DNA from: Phocaeicola sartorii JCM 17136 = DSM 21941
GTDB taxonomy: Bacteria > Bacteroidota > Bacteroidia > Bacteroidales > Bacteroidaceae
DNA length: 64,000 bases
NCBI RefSeq assembly: GCF_000614185.1
Contig: NZ_BAKM01000005.1
Location: forward strand, 1 to 64,000
Direction: 5' to 3'
Position 1 is the stretch's first letter. Each line of letters begins with the position of its first letter. A program made the position numbers and the translations under genes. The notes below the pieces were generated by a model that made no database searches, was not told where the DNA came from, and saw nothing but the letters and a program-made list of their open reading frames with translations. This document shows, in pieces, positions 19,695 to 29,304 of this stretch.

Positions 19695-21906
19695 ATGAGT
19701 GAGATAACAACGAAACTATATCCCGTTACGGGAATGCATTGTGCGGCATGTGCCGGCAATGTGGAGAGGATTGTAAGGAAACAGGAAGGCGTGGAGAGTG
19801 CATCGGTTAATTTGGCGGCGGCTACTCTGACGGTGACTTATAATCTGGATATCGTGTCTCCGCAGCAATTGAAAGAGGCTGTGATGAGAATAGGTTTTGA
19901 TTTGATAATAGATGAGGATAACTCCGTACAGGAACAGGAGGAAGCGGAGCAATCTTATTACGGGCAGTTGAAGCGGAAGACTGTCGTAGCCTGGATTTTT
20001 GCTTTACCGGTAGCTGTTTTGGGGATGTTTCTGATGAACGTGCCGGGAGTAAACTGGTGGATGCTGTTGCTTTCACTTCCTGTTATTTTATATTCGGGAC
20101 GTTCTTTCTATATGAATGCCTGGAAACAGGCGACTCAGCGTACCAGTAATATGGATACATTGGTGGCACTTAGCACCTCCATTGCATTTTTGTTCAGTTT
20201 GTTTAATACGTTCTATCCCGAATTTTGGTACAGCCGCGGACTGGAACCTCATGTATATTATGAAGCTGCTACTGTTATCATAGCTTTCGTATTGGTGGGC
20301 AAGCTGATGGAAGAGAAAGCGAAAGGAAAAACCTCTACGGCTATTCGTAAACTGATGGGATTGCAACCTCGGACGGCCCGTGTGGTGAAAGACGGTAGGG
20401 AAGAGGATATTCTGATAGCCGAGCTCCAGGTCGGCGATCAGGTGAGCGTCCGTCCCGGTGAGCAAATTCCGGTGGATGGAGTCATTGTCGGAGGAAACAC
20501 CTTTATAGATGAGAGCATGATAAGCGGTGAACCTATTCCTGTAGAGAAAAAACAGGGTGATAAGGTGCTGGCCGGCACTATCAATCAGAACGGTGCATTT
20601 ACTATGACTGCTCAAAAGGTGGGGAAAAATACGGTGTTGGCACAGATTATCCGCATGGTGCAGGAAGCACAGGGGTCTAAAGCTCCGGTCCAGCGTATTG
20701 TGGATAAAGTGACGGCGGTTTTTGTTCCTGTTGTCCTTGCTGTGGCTGTTTTTACTTTCCTTGTTTGGATAGTGGCAGGTGGAGCGGATGACTTTTCTTA
20801 TGCTATGCTTTCAGCAGTGTCTGTTTTGGTTATTGCCTGTCCGTGTGCCTTGGGGCTTGCTACTCCAACTGCTTGATGGTGGGGATTGGCAAAGGGGCCG
20901 AATCGCATATTCTGATAAAGGATGCGGTAGCCTTGGAACAGATGCGGGAAGTGGATACAGTGGTACTTGATAAGACGGGTACCGTAACCGAAGGGCGTCC
21001 TGTGGTGACCGGATGGTTGCATGATGCCGGATGGCAGAACGAGCATAAGGGGATTCTGTATGCTGCCGAATTGAAATCGGAACATCCGTTGGCATTGGCC
21101 ATTGTCGAGGCATTGAAAAAGGAAGGCGAGAAGCCGGCAATCATTGATTCTTTTGAGAGCCGGACAGGACGGGGCATTGTGGTGACTCGTGGAAACAAGA
21201 CTTATTGGGCGGGAAGCATCGGTTGCTGAAAGACTTTGGAGCGGAAGTTTCCGGCTTGTTGCAAGGAATGGTGGAGGATTATGAGAGGAGTGGCAAGAGT
21301 TTGGTTTATTTTGGCGAGGGAAATACATTGCTGGCGGTTATCGCCATCAGTGACAAGATAAAAGATACTTCCAGACAAGCGGTCAAACAACTGAAGGAGA
21401 GCGGAAAGTATATTGTATTGCTGACCGGTGACGGGCGTCTCACTGCACAGAATGTGGCCGGAGAAATTGATGCGAACCGTTTTATCTCGGATGCTTTGCC
21501 GGCCGATAAGGAGAATGTTATTAAAGAATTACAAGCTGAAGGAAGAGTCGTAGCTATGGTAGGTGATGGCATTAATGACTCACAGGCGTTGGCACGTGCC
21601 GATGTAAGTATTGCAATGGGTAAAGGTACGGATATTGCCATGGATGTAGCGATGGTTACGCTGATGACTTCGGATTTGTTGTTGTTACCCAAAGCTTTTA
21701 AGCTTTCCCATAAGACTGTACGGTTGATCCGTCAGAATCTTTTCTGGGCGTTTATCTATAATCTGATAGGTATTCCGGTGGCGGCAGGTATTCTGTTCCC
21801 ATTGTATGGCATCCTGCTTAATCCGATGATTGCCAGTGCTGCCATGGCATGCAGTTCTGTCAGTGTGGTGCTGAACAGTTTGAGCCTGAATTGGAGAAAG
21901 TTGTGA
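19695..21906 (+). CDS. copA: Copper-translocating P-type ATPase, two frameshifts
   Basis: P1B-type ATPase exporting Cu(I) across the inner membrane, about 737 residues when restored. It has one N-terminal heavy-metal-associated domain with GMHCAAC, membrane helices from about residue 95, the ion-binding CPC in VIACPCALGLATPTA, the phosphorylated DKTGT, and the hinge MVGDGINDSQALA. Two breaks interrupt it: near 20872-20875, where a lost T in GCTTTG ends the frame just after CPC, and near 21207-21213, where a lost G separates TYWAG from KHRLLKDFG. The downstream catalytic motifs are perfect, so loss of function by decay is unlikely. A terminator follows directly. Confidence 0.93.
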
Positions 21907-21929
21907 TTGGATCAAAAATAAATGAAAAA

Positions 21930-21967
21930 GCAGCCGTGCGGAAGTTTTGCTTCGCACGGCTGCTTTT
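21930..21967 (+). terminator. Terminator after copA
   Basis: GCAGCCGTGCG (21930-21940) and CGCACGGCTGC (21953-21963) form a perfect 11-bp stem followed by TTTT. Convergent with the gene ending at 21995, so probably bidirectional. Confidence 0.85.
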
Positions 21968-21994
21968 CATTTCCAGACCTTTTGGCTTATTAAT

Positions 21995-22542
21995 TTAAAA
22001 AGGATTGTTCCTTCCTCTTTGTACTTCTATTCGTATTCCGAAGTTGCCGTTCTCTGATTTCATTTCGAAAGCTCCGTTGAAATTATTTCTTTCCCAAGGC
22101 AATGCGCTGGGATTCCGTACTTTGTTCCCGTCGGCATCATATTCACCGTATGTGGTGATGCGTAATCCGTTTTTCAATTGAAAGGTTGCGCTTTGTAAGG
22201 TGGGAGGCATTGACAGGTTCCGGATCCATAGATTCCCATCCCCGGATACATGGAGGGAGATAGATGGTTGTAAGATCCTCTGCCATAAGTGATATTCATG
22301 TTGGGGCGGAATATTTCATTGTAATTCGCAATCGTATTATTGTTGTAGGGTTGATAATAAAGTTGTGGGGCTATCAGAGGGGGAGGAGCCATAATCATGG
22401 AACCCATATCCAGCACAAATCCGTTAAAATTCTTGTAGCCATCCAATGAAATGGGCGGAATACTATCTGTTGCCACTTCGGACTGCGCAAAAGTAGTGGC
22501 GGCAATCAGAAACATAGAAATGGATAGGATCAGCTTTTTCAT
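21995..22542 (-). CDS. Small exported protein of unknown function, frameshifted
   Basis: I do not recognise a family. The N-terminus is a Sec signal peptide (MKKLILSISMFLIAATTFAQ). A proline- and tyrosine-rich section follows, then a C-terminal part containing LKNGLRITTYGEYDADGNKV and FGIRIEVQRGRNNPF. The two halves are in different frames. Adding one A at 22216-22221 (GGAACC to GGAAACC on the coding strand) joins IYGSGNLSMPP and gives a protein of about 182 residues. Its start overlaps the stop of the HD-hydrolase gene by 4 nt (ATGA), so the two are probably co-translated. Confidence 0.7.
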
Positions 22543-23240
22543 ATACCGTTATTTTTTTTGTTTCGGACAAATATAGCGATATTTTCTACATTCTGTATCG
22601 TTTCTGTTTCCTGCGAATAGATCTTTTCGAATACTTTATGAAGTTCTTCCTCATCGGCTATCAGTTGCCGCAATTCCTGCAGGTGTATAGCATTGGTTGA
22701 TTGAGGTATCCATAATTTCAAGTATCCCCCTTCAGCATACTTCTCTTTCAGATGTGCCAGAAAACGCGTGTATTGTTTTTCTTTGTCCAGTTCGGGATAG
22801 TTGGAAAGGCCATATTGTACTGTGCGTCTCAAAGTGATGTCCGGATTGATAATGCGGTCGGCCTCCGCTACAATCCTGCCATAAATGCTACGGGGGACAT
22901 GCTTGTTGGATGCACGGTGGTCTTCTACCGCCTCTTTCATCATCCAGATATGCTCTTCGGGGAACCATTGCCTTAATTTCTTGTCCGCCCATAGTATTTT
23001 TCCTGAAATGAGGTGATGGAACTCCCGTCCCTCACAGAGCCCCAGATCATGGTAGGCGGCAATCACATATACCATCATGCGGTTCACATCATAGTATTGG
23101 GATAGCTTGAGGCTTTCTGCTATTACTTGCGATACATGATCCACACGATGTGCCTTGTCAAAATGAGCGTATTGTGGGATAATTTCACTTGCGATATAAT
23201 CGCGGAACTCCATTGGAAAATCATTGATGTACGGCAACAT
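22539..23240 (-). CDS. HD-domain phosphohydrolase
   Basis: HD-superfamily metal-dependent phosphohydrolase of 233 residues from ATG 23240 (MLPYINDFP). Metal-binding features are the early HRVDHV, the paired His-Asp in AAYHDLGLCEG, and later EDHRAS and EADRI. The substrate cannot be told from sequence; small stand-alone HD proteins often act on nucleotides. The longer reading frame to 23324 runs back through the divergent promoter region and is unlikely. A minus-strand -7 element (TATATTTG at 23264-23271) lies 23 bp upstream. It is divergent from the GNAT gene. Confidence 0.85.
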   Translation of the reverse strand: MLPYINDFPMEFRDYIASEIIPQYAHFDKAHRVDHVSQVIAESLKLSQYYDVNRMMVYVIAAYHDLGLCEGREFHHLISGKILWADKKLRQWFPEEHIWMMKEAVEDHRASNKHVPRSIYGRIVAEADRIINPDITLRRTVQYGLSNYPELDKEKQYTRFLAHLKEKYAEGGYLKLWIPQSTNAIHLQELRQLIADEEELHKVFEKIYSQETETIQNVENIAIFVRNKKNNGI

Positions 23241-23263
23241 GTTCTTTCTTTTGATTCGGGTTG

Positions 23264-23271
23264 CAAATATA
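23264..23271 (-). promoter_or_regulatory. Bacteroidetes -7 element for the HD-hydrolase gene
   Basis: CAAATATA on the plus strand reads TATATTTG on the minus strand. The divergent GNAT gene has a near-consensus CACCTTTG at 23285-23292, 14 bp before its ATG, so the two promoters sit nearly back to back. Confidence 0.5.
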
Positions 23272-23306
23272 CAATAATTATCCCACCTTTGCAGAAAAAA
23301 AGCAAT

Positions 23307-23744
23307 ATGTATCCAATTATTCAACCTGCACCCGATGACTTTGACGAACTGACCCGCTTATGGGAGGCTTCAGTGCGTGCTACGCATCATTTCATACCCG
23401 AAACATATATTCAGAAGCTAAAGCCACTGGTATGGAGCGTTTATCTTCACAGCATGCCGCTTTACATGGTTCGTGGCGATGCGGGTATAGAAGGTTTCAT
23501 GGGCATTAACGGAAAGATGCTCGAAATGCTCTTTGTTCATCCGCGTGCCATAGGTACGGGAGTAGGAAAGCGATTGATGCATTATGCCTTGGAACATTGC
23601 CATGTACGTTATGTCGATGTAAATGAGCAGAATGAGAAAGCATACGGCTTTTATAGCCATTTTGGATTTCGGGTTATCGGCAGGGATGCAAGAGACGCAT
23701 CGGGCGAACCCTATCCTATTTTACATTTAAAACTGGGAGGTATC
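23307..23744 (+). CDS. GNAT-family N-acetyltransferase (reads in frame into lipB)
   Basis: Acetyl-CoA-dependent N-acetyltransferase of the YjaB-like group, about 146 residues. It shows LWEASVRATHHFIPE at the start, the acetyl-CoA loop in VHPRAIGTGVGKRLM, and the common tail ending YPILHLKL. The start ATG 23307 follows a CACCTTTG element. There is no stop codon before the lipB ATG, so as sequenced it is fused to LipB through GGI. If one base were missing near 23734-23740, the gene would end at a TGA overlapping the lipB start (ATGA), which is the more ordinary arrangement. Substrate unknown. Confidence 0.82.
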
Positions 23745-24395
23745 ATGAAAATTGAAAATTGGGGATTAGTTCCCTATGCTGAAGCTTGGGAGCGGCAGAC
23801 GGAGTTGTTTAATGCTGTGGTGGAAGCCAAGCAGGTGGGAGAACCGTATGAAAATAGAATGATCTTTGTAGAGCATCCGCATGTCTATACATTAGGCAAG
23901 AGTGGCAAGGAGGCGAATATGCTGTTGGGGGAGGCGCAATTGAAAATGATTGGTGCCACTCTTTACCACATTGATCGCGGAGGGGACATCACTTATCATG
24001 GACCCGGACAGTTGGTTTGCTATCCTATCTTGAATCTGGAGGATTATCATTTGGGATTGAAAGAATATATTCATGTACTGGAAGAAGCGGTGATCAGGGT
24101 CTGTGCATCCTATGGCATCGAGGCCGGACGGGTGAAGGGGGCGACCGGAGTGTGGCTGGCGACAGGAACTCCGCAGGAACGGAAGATTTGTGCGATGGGG
24201 GTAAGAAGCAGCCATTTTGTAACCATGCATGGATTAGCTCTGAATGTAAATACGGATTTGCGTTATTTCAGTTATATCCATCCTTGCGGATTCATGGATA
24301 AAGGGGTTACTTCGTTGCAGAAAGAGTTGGGCTGCGAAGTGTCTATGGAAGAAGTGACAGAGCGTTTGCGGAAAGAATTGTCAGAACTTTTGTAG
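23745..24395 (+). CDS. lipB: Octanoyl-[acyl-carrier-protein]:protein N-octanoyltransferase LipB
   Basis: Transfers octanoyl from ACP to lipoyl domains (EC 2.3.1.181), the first step of lipoate assembly; its client may include the glycine cleavage H protein. The 216-residue protein shows the BPL/LplA/LipB signature RGGDITYHGPGQLVCYP, the catalytic Lys in RVKGATGVWL and the catalytic Cys in SYIHPCGF. The frame is continuous with the upstream acetyltransferase, discussed there. A GGAGG sits just before the ATG, though Bacteroides makes little use of such sites. lipA is not in the window. Confidence 0.93.
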   Translation: MKIENWGLVPYAEAWERQTELFNAVVEAKQVGEPYENRMIFVEHPHVYTLGKSGKEANMLLGEAQLKMIGATLYHIDRGGDITYHGPGQLVCYPILNLEDYHLGLKEYIHVLEEAVIRVCASYGIEAGRVKGATGVWLATGTPQERKICAMGVRSSHFVTMHGLALNVNTDLRYFSYIHPCGFMDKGVTSLQKELGCEVSMEEVTERLRKELSELL

Positions 24396-24439
24396 TCAAT
24401 TGGGAAATGAATAAAAAGCCTGTTGGGGGGATGATAAAA

Positions 24440-24520
24440 TACGTACGTACGTGTGACCTCATGCGTGCGTACGTGTGGCCTTATACATACGGTCGCATCG
24501 CCCTATACGTACGTATGTAT
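24440..24520. repeat. TACGTACG-rich low-complexity tract
   Basis: Between convergent lipB and the acyl-CoA ligase gene lies a tract built from ACGT/GTAC steps: TACGTACGTACGTG at 24440-24453, GCGTGCGTACGTG nearby, and ATACGTACGTATGTAT at 24505-24520. The outer blocks are self-complementary and can pair with each other. The small reading frames through it look like noise. Confidence 0.6.
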
Positions 24521-24557
24521 AAAACGATGCGTAGTAATGTGTGTGAGAGTGTCTTTT

Positions 24558-26222
24558 TTATTCTTTTATATCTTGGTACAAGAAGCGCTTGATGCTTTTC
24601 TTGGCTGTTTTTTCGAATTCCTCAGGATAGAGTTTGAAGCGTGCTATTTGGGAGAATGCCGGTAGCTGTTTGTTCAGTTCCTGACGATTTTCTTCCATCA
24701 CCCGCTCCAGATCCGGCTGGTTCAAGCCATGAGCAAAAGCATCATCAGAGTCCGGATAAATCAGGGCCACCAATTTGTCTTGTTGCAGGATGATCAGTGA
24801 CTCTGCTACGTATGGCATGTTGTTCAGTCTGGACTCTATTTCTTCCGGGTAAATGTTTTGCCCGGAAGAAGTGAGCAGCAGGTTCTTGCATCGTCCCTTG
24901 ATGAAGACATTTCCGTCTTCGTCTATTGTCGCCATATCCCCTGTGTGCAGCCATCCATCGGTGTCAATGACCTGCCGGGTGGCTTCTTCGTTCTTGTAAT
25001 AACCCAGCATCAGATTGGCTCCCCGGCACACCAGTTCGCCGGCTATGGCTGTCTGGTCAGGGGACAAGACCTTGGCTTCCATGCGTGCGGCCACTTTTCC
25101 GCAGGATGCCAGTTTCAGCTCTGTCCAATGGCTGTGGCAAATGATAGGCCCGCACTCGGTCATTCCGTAGGCAATGGTGTAGGGGAAATCAATCATTTTC
25201 AGAAAAGCTTCCACTTCGGCATTGAAGGGGGCGCCTCCGACAATGATTTCAATAAAGTTGCCACCGAAAACTTCCATCGCTTTCTGTTTGATAAGCTCCT
25301 TTATCTTGTCACTGATAATAGGCACGTGCAGCAACAACTTGCCCAGTTTGTTATCTACTTTGGGGAGGATGTTTTTCTTGAATATTTTCTCTACAATGAG
25401 CGGCACGCAAGCGATGATGCGCGGACGGATTTCGGCAAATGACTCGGCTATGATTTTGGGCGACGGCATACGGGTAAGGAACCATAGGTGGGCGCCTGCC
25501 GTGAAGCCGTACAGAAAATCGAAGGTCATGCCGAACACGTGTCCCAAGGGTAACATGGATACAACGCTGTCACCTGCTTTCAGACCTATCTTTTCTTTAC
25601 AGTAAAGTACATTGGAAAGTATGCTGCGATAGGGCAGCATCACGCCTTTGGAATATCCGGTAGTGCCTGAAGTGTAATTAATGATAGCCAAGTCTTCTGA
25701 TTTTTCTTTTTCATAAGAAACATCATCGGGACGGAACCGGCAGGGGAATTTGTGCCCGAAAATCTCATTCAGATGATCACGGGCATAAGTCAGTTTTTCC
25801 GAACGGGAAACAGGCACACCGAAATCTTTCAGTTCTACGATACCTTCCAGATGAGGCATGGCTGTCTCATTCAGGTTCTCCCATATCTGGTCGCCCACGA
25901 ACAGCAGGCGGGCTTCAGAGTGGTTTACGATATTGTGCACCTGGTCGGCTTTGAATTCATGCAGGATAGGCACTGCTACAGCACCATAGGTGATGACGGC
26001 AAGATAAGTTACTGTCCAATGAGCGCTGTTACGCCCGCAAATGGCTATTTTATCTCCCTTTTCAATGCCGGCATTTTCCAGCAGGATATGTATTTTCTCT
26101 ATTTTACGGGCCACATCTCTGTATTGCAATGTGATGCCTTTATAGTCTGTAAGAGCGTTTAAATACCAATTTGTTTTTATGCTTTGCTCGATAAGAGCAA
26201 TAAAACTCTGTTCTAGTTCCAT
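24558..26222 (-). CDS. AMP-dependent acyl-CoA ligase (long-chain fatty acid type)
   Basis: Adenylate-forming enzyme of 554 residues that activates a carboxylic acid, probably a long-chain fatty acid, with ATP and CoA. The AMP-binding loop is YTSGTTGYSKGVMLP near residue 190. The A5-like YGMTECGP and the A7 TGDMATIDEDGNVFIKGR are present, along with a C-terminal Lys in EKTAKKSIKRFL. The N-terminus lacks a signal peptide. Exact chain length is not readable. It is monocistronic, with a -7 element (TACTTTTG on the minus strand, 26257-26264) 34 bp upstream. Confidence 0.9.
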   Translation of the reverse strand: MELEQSFIALIEQSIKTNWYLNALTDYKGITLQYRDVARKIEKIHILLENAGIEKGDKIAICGRNSAHWTVTYLAVITYGAVAVPILHEFKADQVHNIVNHSEARLLFVGDQIWENLNETAMPHLEGIVELKDFGVPVSRSEKLTYARDHLNEIFGHKFPCRFRPDDVSYEKEKSEDLAIINYTSGTTGYSKGVMLPYRSILSNVLYCKEKIGLKAGDSVVSMLPLGHVFGMTFDFLYGFTAGAHLWFLTRMPSPKIIAESFAEIRPRIIACVPLIVEKIFKKNILPKVDNKLGKLLLHVPIISDKIKELIKQKAMEVFGGNFIEIIVGGAPFNAEVEAFLKMIDFPYTIAYGMTECGPIICHSHWTELKLASCGKVAARMEAKVLSPDQTAIAGELVCRGANLMLGYYKNEEATRQVIDTDGWLHTGDMATIDEDGNVFIKGRCKNLLLTSSGQNIYPEEIESRLNNMPYVAESLIILQQDKLVALIYPDSDDAFAHGLNQPDLERVMEENRQELNKQLPAFSQIARFKLYPEEFEKTAKKSIKRFLYQDIKE

Positions 26223-26256
26223 GATAACTTTTGCACATTTATAGGCTGAGTGTGCG

Positions 26257-26264
26257 CAAAAGTA
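26257..26264 (-). promoter_or_regulatory. Bacteroidetes -7 element for the acyl-CoA ligase gene
   Basis: CAAAAGTA on the plus strand reads TACTTTTG on the minus strand. The -33 box is weak. The rest of the 26223-26518 gap shows no gene. Confidence 0.5.
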
Positions 26265-26518
26265 GTAAAATGAGGTTAGGGGGATGGGATATGAAACAGT
26301 TTTTTACATTAATTTAACGTCATGAAAAGACGATACTTTTCACTCTGCTGTTTTAAATTGCTAGCTTATAATCGATTGCCGGTTGATGATGTATCTCAAG
26401 GGGGGAAAGCATCGTTACTATCATTGTCAGATAAAGGGATAAACTCGCCCGCTATTATGAAATAGGATATACCTCTTATCTCAAAGATAGTCGGGCAGGT
26501 TTGAGAACTGTTTTTAGG

Positions 26519-27847
26519 TCATGGAGCTTCCTTGTCAAAGGTCTTTTCCTCTATCTCTTCTTCAGAAGGCTGTGGCTTGATGATAAGTCGCAGAGACGGG
26601 TCGTAGGTGAAATAACTCCACATCCAGTCTATAAAGATAAATAGACGGTTTTTTACACCTACTATGCTCATCAAGTGTATGAATAGCCATACAGCCCATG
26701 CGGGAAATCCTCCGAAACGTATCCTTCGCAGTTCTACCACCGCATTATTGCGTCCGATGGTTGCCATAGACCCTTTGTTGTGGTATTTAAAGGGAATGAG
26801 CGGTTGATTCTTTTCAATATTCTTCAGATTCTTCATCAAGTTCATTGCCTGCTGTATGGCAGGTTGTACAACTTGTGGATGTCCTTTGGGATACTCTTCC
26901 GAAATCATTAGTGCGGTGTCACCAATCGCAAATATGTTTTTAAAGTCTTGTATCTGGTTGTATTCATTCACTTTCAGACGATTGCCCGGACCATAACATT
27001 CGGCAGGAAAACCTGCCAGACTGTTTGCTTTTACGCCTGCTACCCAATAAACGTTGGCCGATTCTATAAAACTTCCGTCATTCAGTACCAACATATTGTT
27101 CTCGTAATTTTTTACTTGTTTGTTCAATAATATTTCTACTCCCAAACGGGTGAGATACTTTTTTACCTCCTCGGAAGACTGGGAAGAGAAGGCCGGAAGC
27201 AGACGGGAGCCACCATCTATCAGCACTATTTTCATCGTACTGGTGTCCAGATCCGGATAATCATGTGGAAGGATGAATTTGCGCATTTCGGCCAAAGCTC
27301 CTGCCAGTTCAATACCAGTCGCCCCTGCACCGACTATGATGAAGGTCATCAGCTGGTTCCGCTTCTGGGGGTTATCGGTGTTCAATGCCTTTTCAAAACT
27401 TTCCAGCACTTGGTTGCGGTTATGCAAAGCTTCTGCTGTAGTTTTGAGAGACATGGTATGTTTAGCCATTTCATTGTTGCCGAAATAATTGGTATAGCAT
27501 CCGGTAGCTATAATCAGATAGTCGTAATTCAGACTGCCGATGGAGGTGGTGATCTGTTTTTCTTCCGGATGTACTTGCTGCACTTCACATATACGGATAT
27601 GGAAGTCTTTGTATCCTTTAAATATCTTGCGGAATGGGAATGAAATGGCACTGGGCTCGATGCCCGATGTGGCTACTTGGTAAAGTAACGGCTGGAAAAG
27701 ATGGTAATTGTTTTTATCCAATAATACAACTTGATAGTGTTGTCCTTTCAGTTTGCGTGCAATCTTTATCCCTCCAAATCCCCCTCCGACGATGACTATT
27801 CTTTTCTTTTTTCCTTTGTCGGGAATATTGGTTATCTGTTCAGTCAT
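26519..27847 (-). CDS. ndh: Type II NADH:quinone oxidoreductase (NDH-2)
   Basis: Single-subunit, non-proton-pumping NADH dehydrogenase of 442 residues that passes electrons to menaquinone at the inner membrane. The first dinucleotide fold begins IVIVGGGFGGIKIARKL, and the second NADH fold is FIIVGAGATGIELAGAL near residue 170. A FAD-contacting IFAIGDTALM is near residue 305. The C-terminus has a hydrophobic segment (FPAWAVWLFIHLMSIVGVKNR) for membrane attachment. The tail is acidic. It is a lone gene, and the frame is intact. Confidence 0.92.
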   Translation of the reverse strand: MTEQITNIPDKGKKKRIVIVGGGFGGIKIARKLKGQHYQVVLLDKNNYHLFQPLLYQVATSGIEPSAISFPFRKIFKGYKDFHIRICEVQQVHPEEKQITTSIGSLNYDYLIIATGCYTNYFGNNEMAKHTMSLKTTAEALHNRNQVLESFEKALNTDNPQKRNQLMTFIIVGAGATGIELAGALAEMRKFILPHDYPDLDTSTMKIVLIDGGSRLLPAFSSQSSEEVKKYLTRLGVEILLNKQVKNYENNMLVLNDGSFIESANVYWVAGVKANSLAGFPAECYGPGNRLKVNEYNQIQDFKNIFAIGDTALMISEEYPKGHPQVVQPAIQQAMNLMKNLKNIEKNQPLIPFKYHNKGSMATIGRNNAVVELRRIRFGGFPAWAVWLFIHLMSIVGVKNRLFIFIDWMWSYFTYDPSLRLIIKPQPSEEEIEEKTFDKEAP

Positions 27848-28280
27848 AATGGTATTTGTTTTTATCCCTATAATAACAAATTGCCGGAGGAAATGTTTAA
27901 TGGCCGCCTATTGGATATCAAAGACTCCGGGGGATAATGTGGGATTGATGTAACTTACGTTACGGGTTTGCAACAGATAAGGTAGTGATCAATATCCATC
28001 ATGTCATATATATGGTATAGTATCGTTTCTTCATGGTTCTTTGGCATTGATGAGGTTTATATAACAGTCAGATCTGAGCTTTTGTTTGTCGGAATGTGGA
28101 AGTAGGAGTGTGGAACTTTTCCACACTTTTGTGGTGCGTTTAACGGAAATCAGTTCTTCTAAAAACGAAGATATAAATATGTATATGCTTGACTCATAGT
28201 AAAATACTGATAGTTGTTGATGAATGGCATGTTTTTTGTTTTATTATTTCCGGTAAAAATGAATAAAAAACAAAGTAATT
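27848..28280. other. 433-bp gap with no gene recognised
   Basis: Upstream of the divergent small secreted-protein gene and ndh. I see no convincing reading frame, RNA gene or full Bacteroidetes promoter. AATTG-rich and AT-rich stretches dominate. Confidence 0.4.
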
Positions 28281-28595
28281 ATGAAAAAGGTATTAGCAAC
28301 ATGGGTATTAGTGATGACTTTAGGTGTATCTGTTTCTCTTGCCCAAGTGGTTCCGGTAGAAGTCCCGGTGGTGGAAAAGCCTCAACAATCTAAGGTGTTG
28401 GCGTTTTCGGAAATCTATGTGAATGATTTACCGGAAGCTGTGATGGACAGACTTGCGCAGGAAGGTGCCATGATAAAGCAGGCTTTTATGGCCTATGGCA
28501 TTGATGGCAGCCGTATTTATAAAATCAACGTGCTGACAAACGATGCTCATGAGCAGACATTGTTTTTAGGTGAAGATGGTAAACTTTTGAAATAG
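28281..28595 (+). CDS. Small secreted protein, PepSY-like
   Basis: Exported protein of 104 residues with a signal peptide ending SVSLAQ near residue 22. The mature part, DLPEAVMDRLAQEGAMIKQAFMAYGIDGSRIYKINVLTNDAHEQ, resembles the short PepSY-like/BLIP-like periplasmic proteins (DUF2874 type) that are common in Bacteroides, with a final strand FLGEDGKLLK. Function unknown. It stands alone and is followed by a good terminator. Confidence 0.75.
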   Translation: MKKVLATWVLVMTLGVSVSLAQVVPVEVPVVEKPQQSKVLAFSEIYVNDLPEAVMDRLAQEGAMIKQAFMAYGIDGSRIYKINVLTNDAHEQTLFLGEDGKLLK

Positions 28596-28626
28596 TTAGT
28601 ATATTTATAATAATGTTTTTTATTTG

Positions 28627-28659
28627 AAATCCCGGCTTGAGATGAGTCGGGATTTTTAT
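28627..28659 (+). terminator. Terminator after the PepSY-like gene
   Basis: AAATCCCG (28627-28634) pairs with CGGGATTT (28648-28655), followed by TT and AT-rich sequence. It lies 31 bp after the stop. Confidence 0.75.
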
Positions 28660-28708
28660 TCAAGTACGCTGTTTCTTGACGGGAATCGAAAAATAATTAA
28701 GAAATCTC

Positions 28709-28739
28709 TTGTACATAATAGTAGTAGATTTTATCTTTG
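28709..28739 (+). promoter_or_regulatory. Bacteroidetes promoter for the 69-residue gene
   Basis: TTG (28709-28711), 20 bp, then TATCTTTG (28732-28739), which fits the -33/-7 consensus. The ATG is 27 bp downstream. Confidence 0.75.
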
Positions 28740-28766
28740 CCACCCGAATTTTAGAAAAACGATACA

Positions 28767-28976
28767 ATGGAAACTTATGATATATATTTTAAAGACAGTA
28801 CAGATTTTGCTAATAAAGGATTTTCATTGAAAGATAAATCTAAGGCTATTAGAATGGCTGAAGATATGTTGGCTGAACGCAAAGGGTATGTGAAAGACTT
28901 TGCTGGTGGAACTATTTCCGTAATGTGTAAAGAAACGAAAGAGGAAGTTTGGTCTAAGCCGATTGCAGAGATTTAG
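28767..28976 (+). CDS. Small conserved-looking protein, 69 residues
   Basis: I do not recognise the family. It is a soluble alpha/beta-like peptide beginning METYDIYFKDSTDFANKGFSL, with a helix (KSKAIRMAEDMLAERKGYV) and a two-strand end (GGTISVMCKETKEEVW). The layout suggests a small fold such as those of phage or plasmid accessory proteins, but nothing specific. A near-perfect promoter directly precedes it and codon use matches neighbours, so it is likely real. Confidence 0.7.
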   Translation: METYDIYFKDSTDFANKGFSLKDKSKAIRMAEDMLAERKGYVKDFAGGTISVMCKETKEEVWSKPIAEI

Positions 28977-29257
28977 GCTGGCTTTTATACCTTCTTTTTA
29001 TATTGTGAACTCATCAATGAAGTTTTCTGTATAAACAGAGGCTGGTTATATAAATCTATAGTGATTTCCTATTTCTACTATTTGCTTATTCTACTATTTT
29101 GTTAGAAAGTTAAATAATAAAATATGCAAACACTATGGTTCTTTATCATTTAAAATCAGTCAACTATGTTGAAACAAATTCACGCAAGAGTAACTCTTTG
29201 GCACAAAAGTGACAAATAAAAATTTGTTGTTTACATGAAAAAAACTTTCCCAAAAGC
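28977..29257. other. AT-rich gap before the tRNA promoter
   Basis: No reading frame or RNA gene is visible. The region is AT-rich and ends at the tRNA-Ala promoter. Confidence 0.4.
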
Positions 29258-29287
29258 TTTGTAGTATTGATTTTCTGTGTATCTTTG
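29258..29287 (+). promoter_or_regulatory. Bacteroidetes promoter for tRNA-Ala
   Basis: TTTG (29258-29261), 18 bp, TATCTTTG (29280-29287). The tRNA begins 18 bp later. Confidence 0.85.
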
Positions 29288-29304
29288 CATCGTTATTATT
29301 CCTC

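Noticed and set aside
19695-21229. Programmed frameshifting in copA
   Set aside because: E. coli copA has a programmed -1 shift, but near the N-terminal metal domain and at a slippery heptamer. The breaks here are deep in the protein, need added bases and have no slippery site or clear pseudoknot.
24407-24592. A 61-residue frame (and a 70-residue frame beside it) after lipB
   Set aside because: They read through the TACGTACG tract, giving repetitive C/R/Y/V-rich peptides with no sign of selection.
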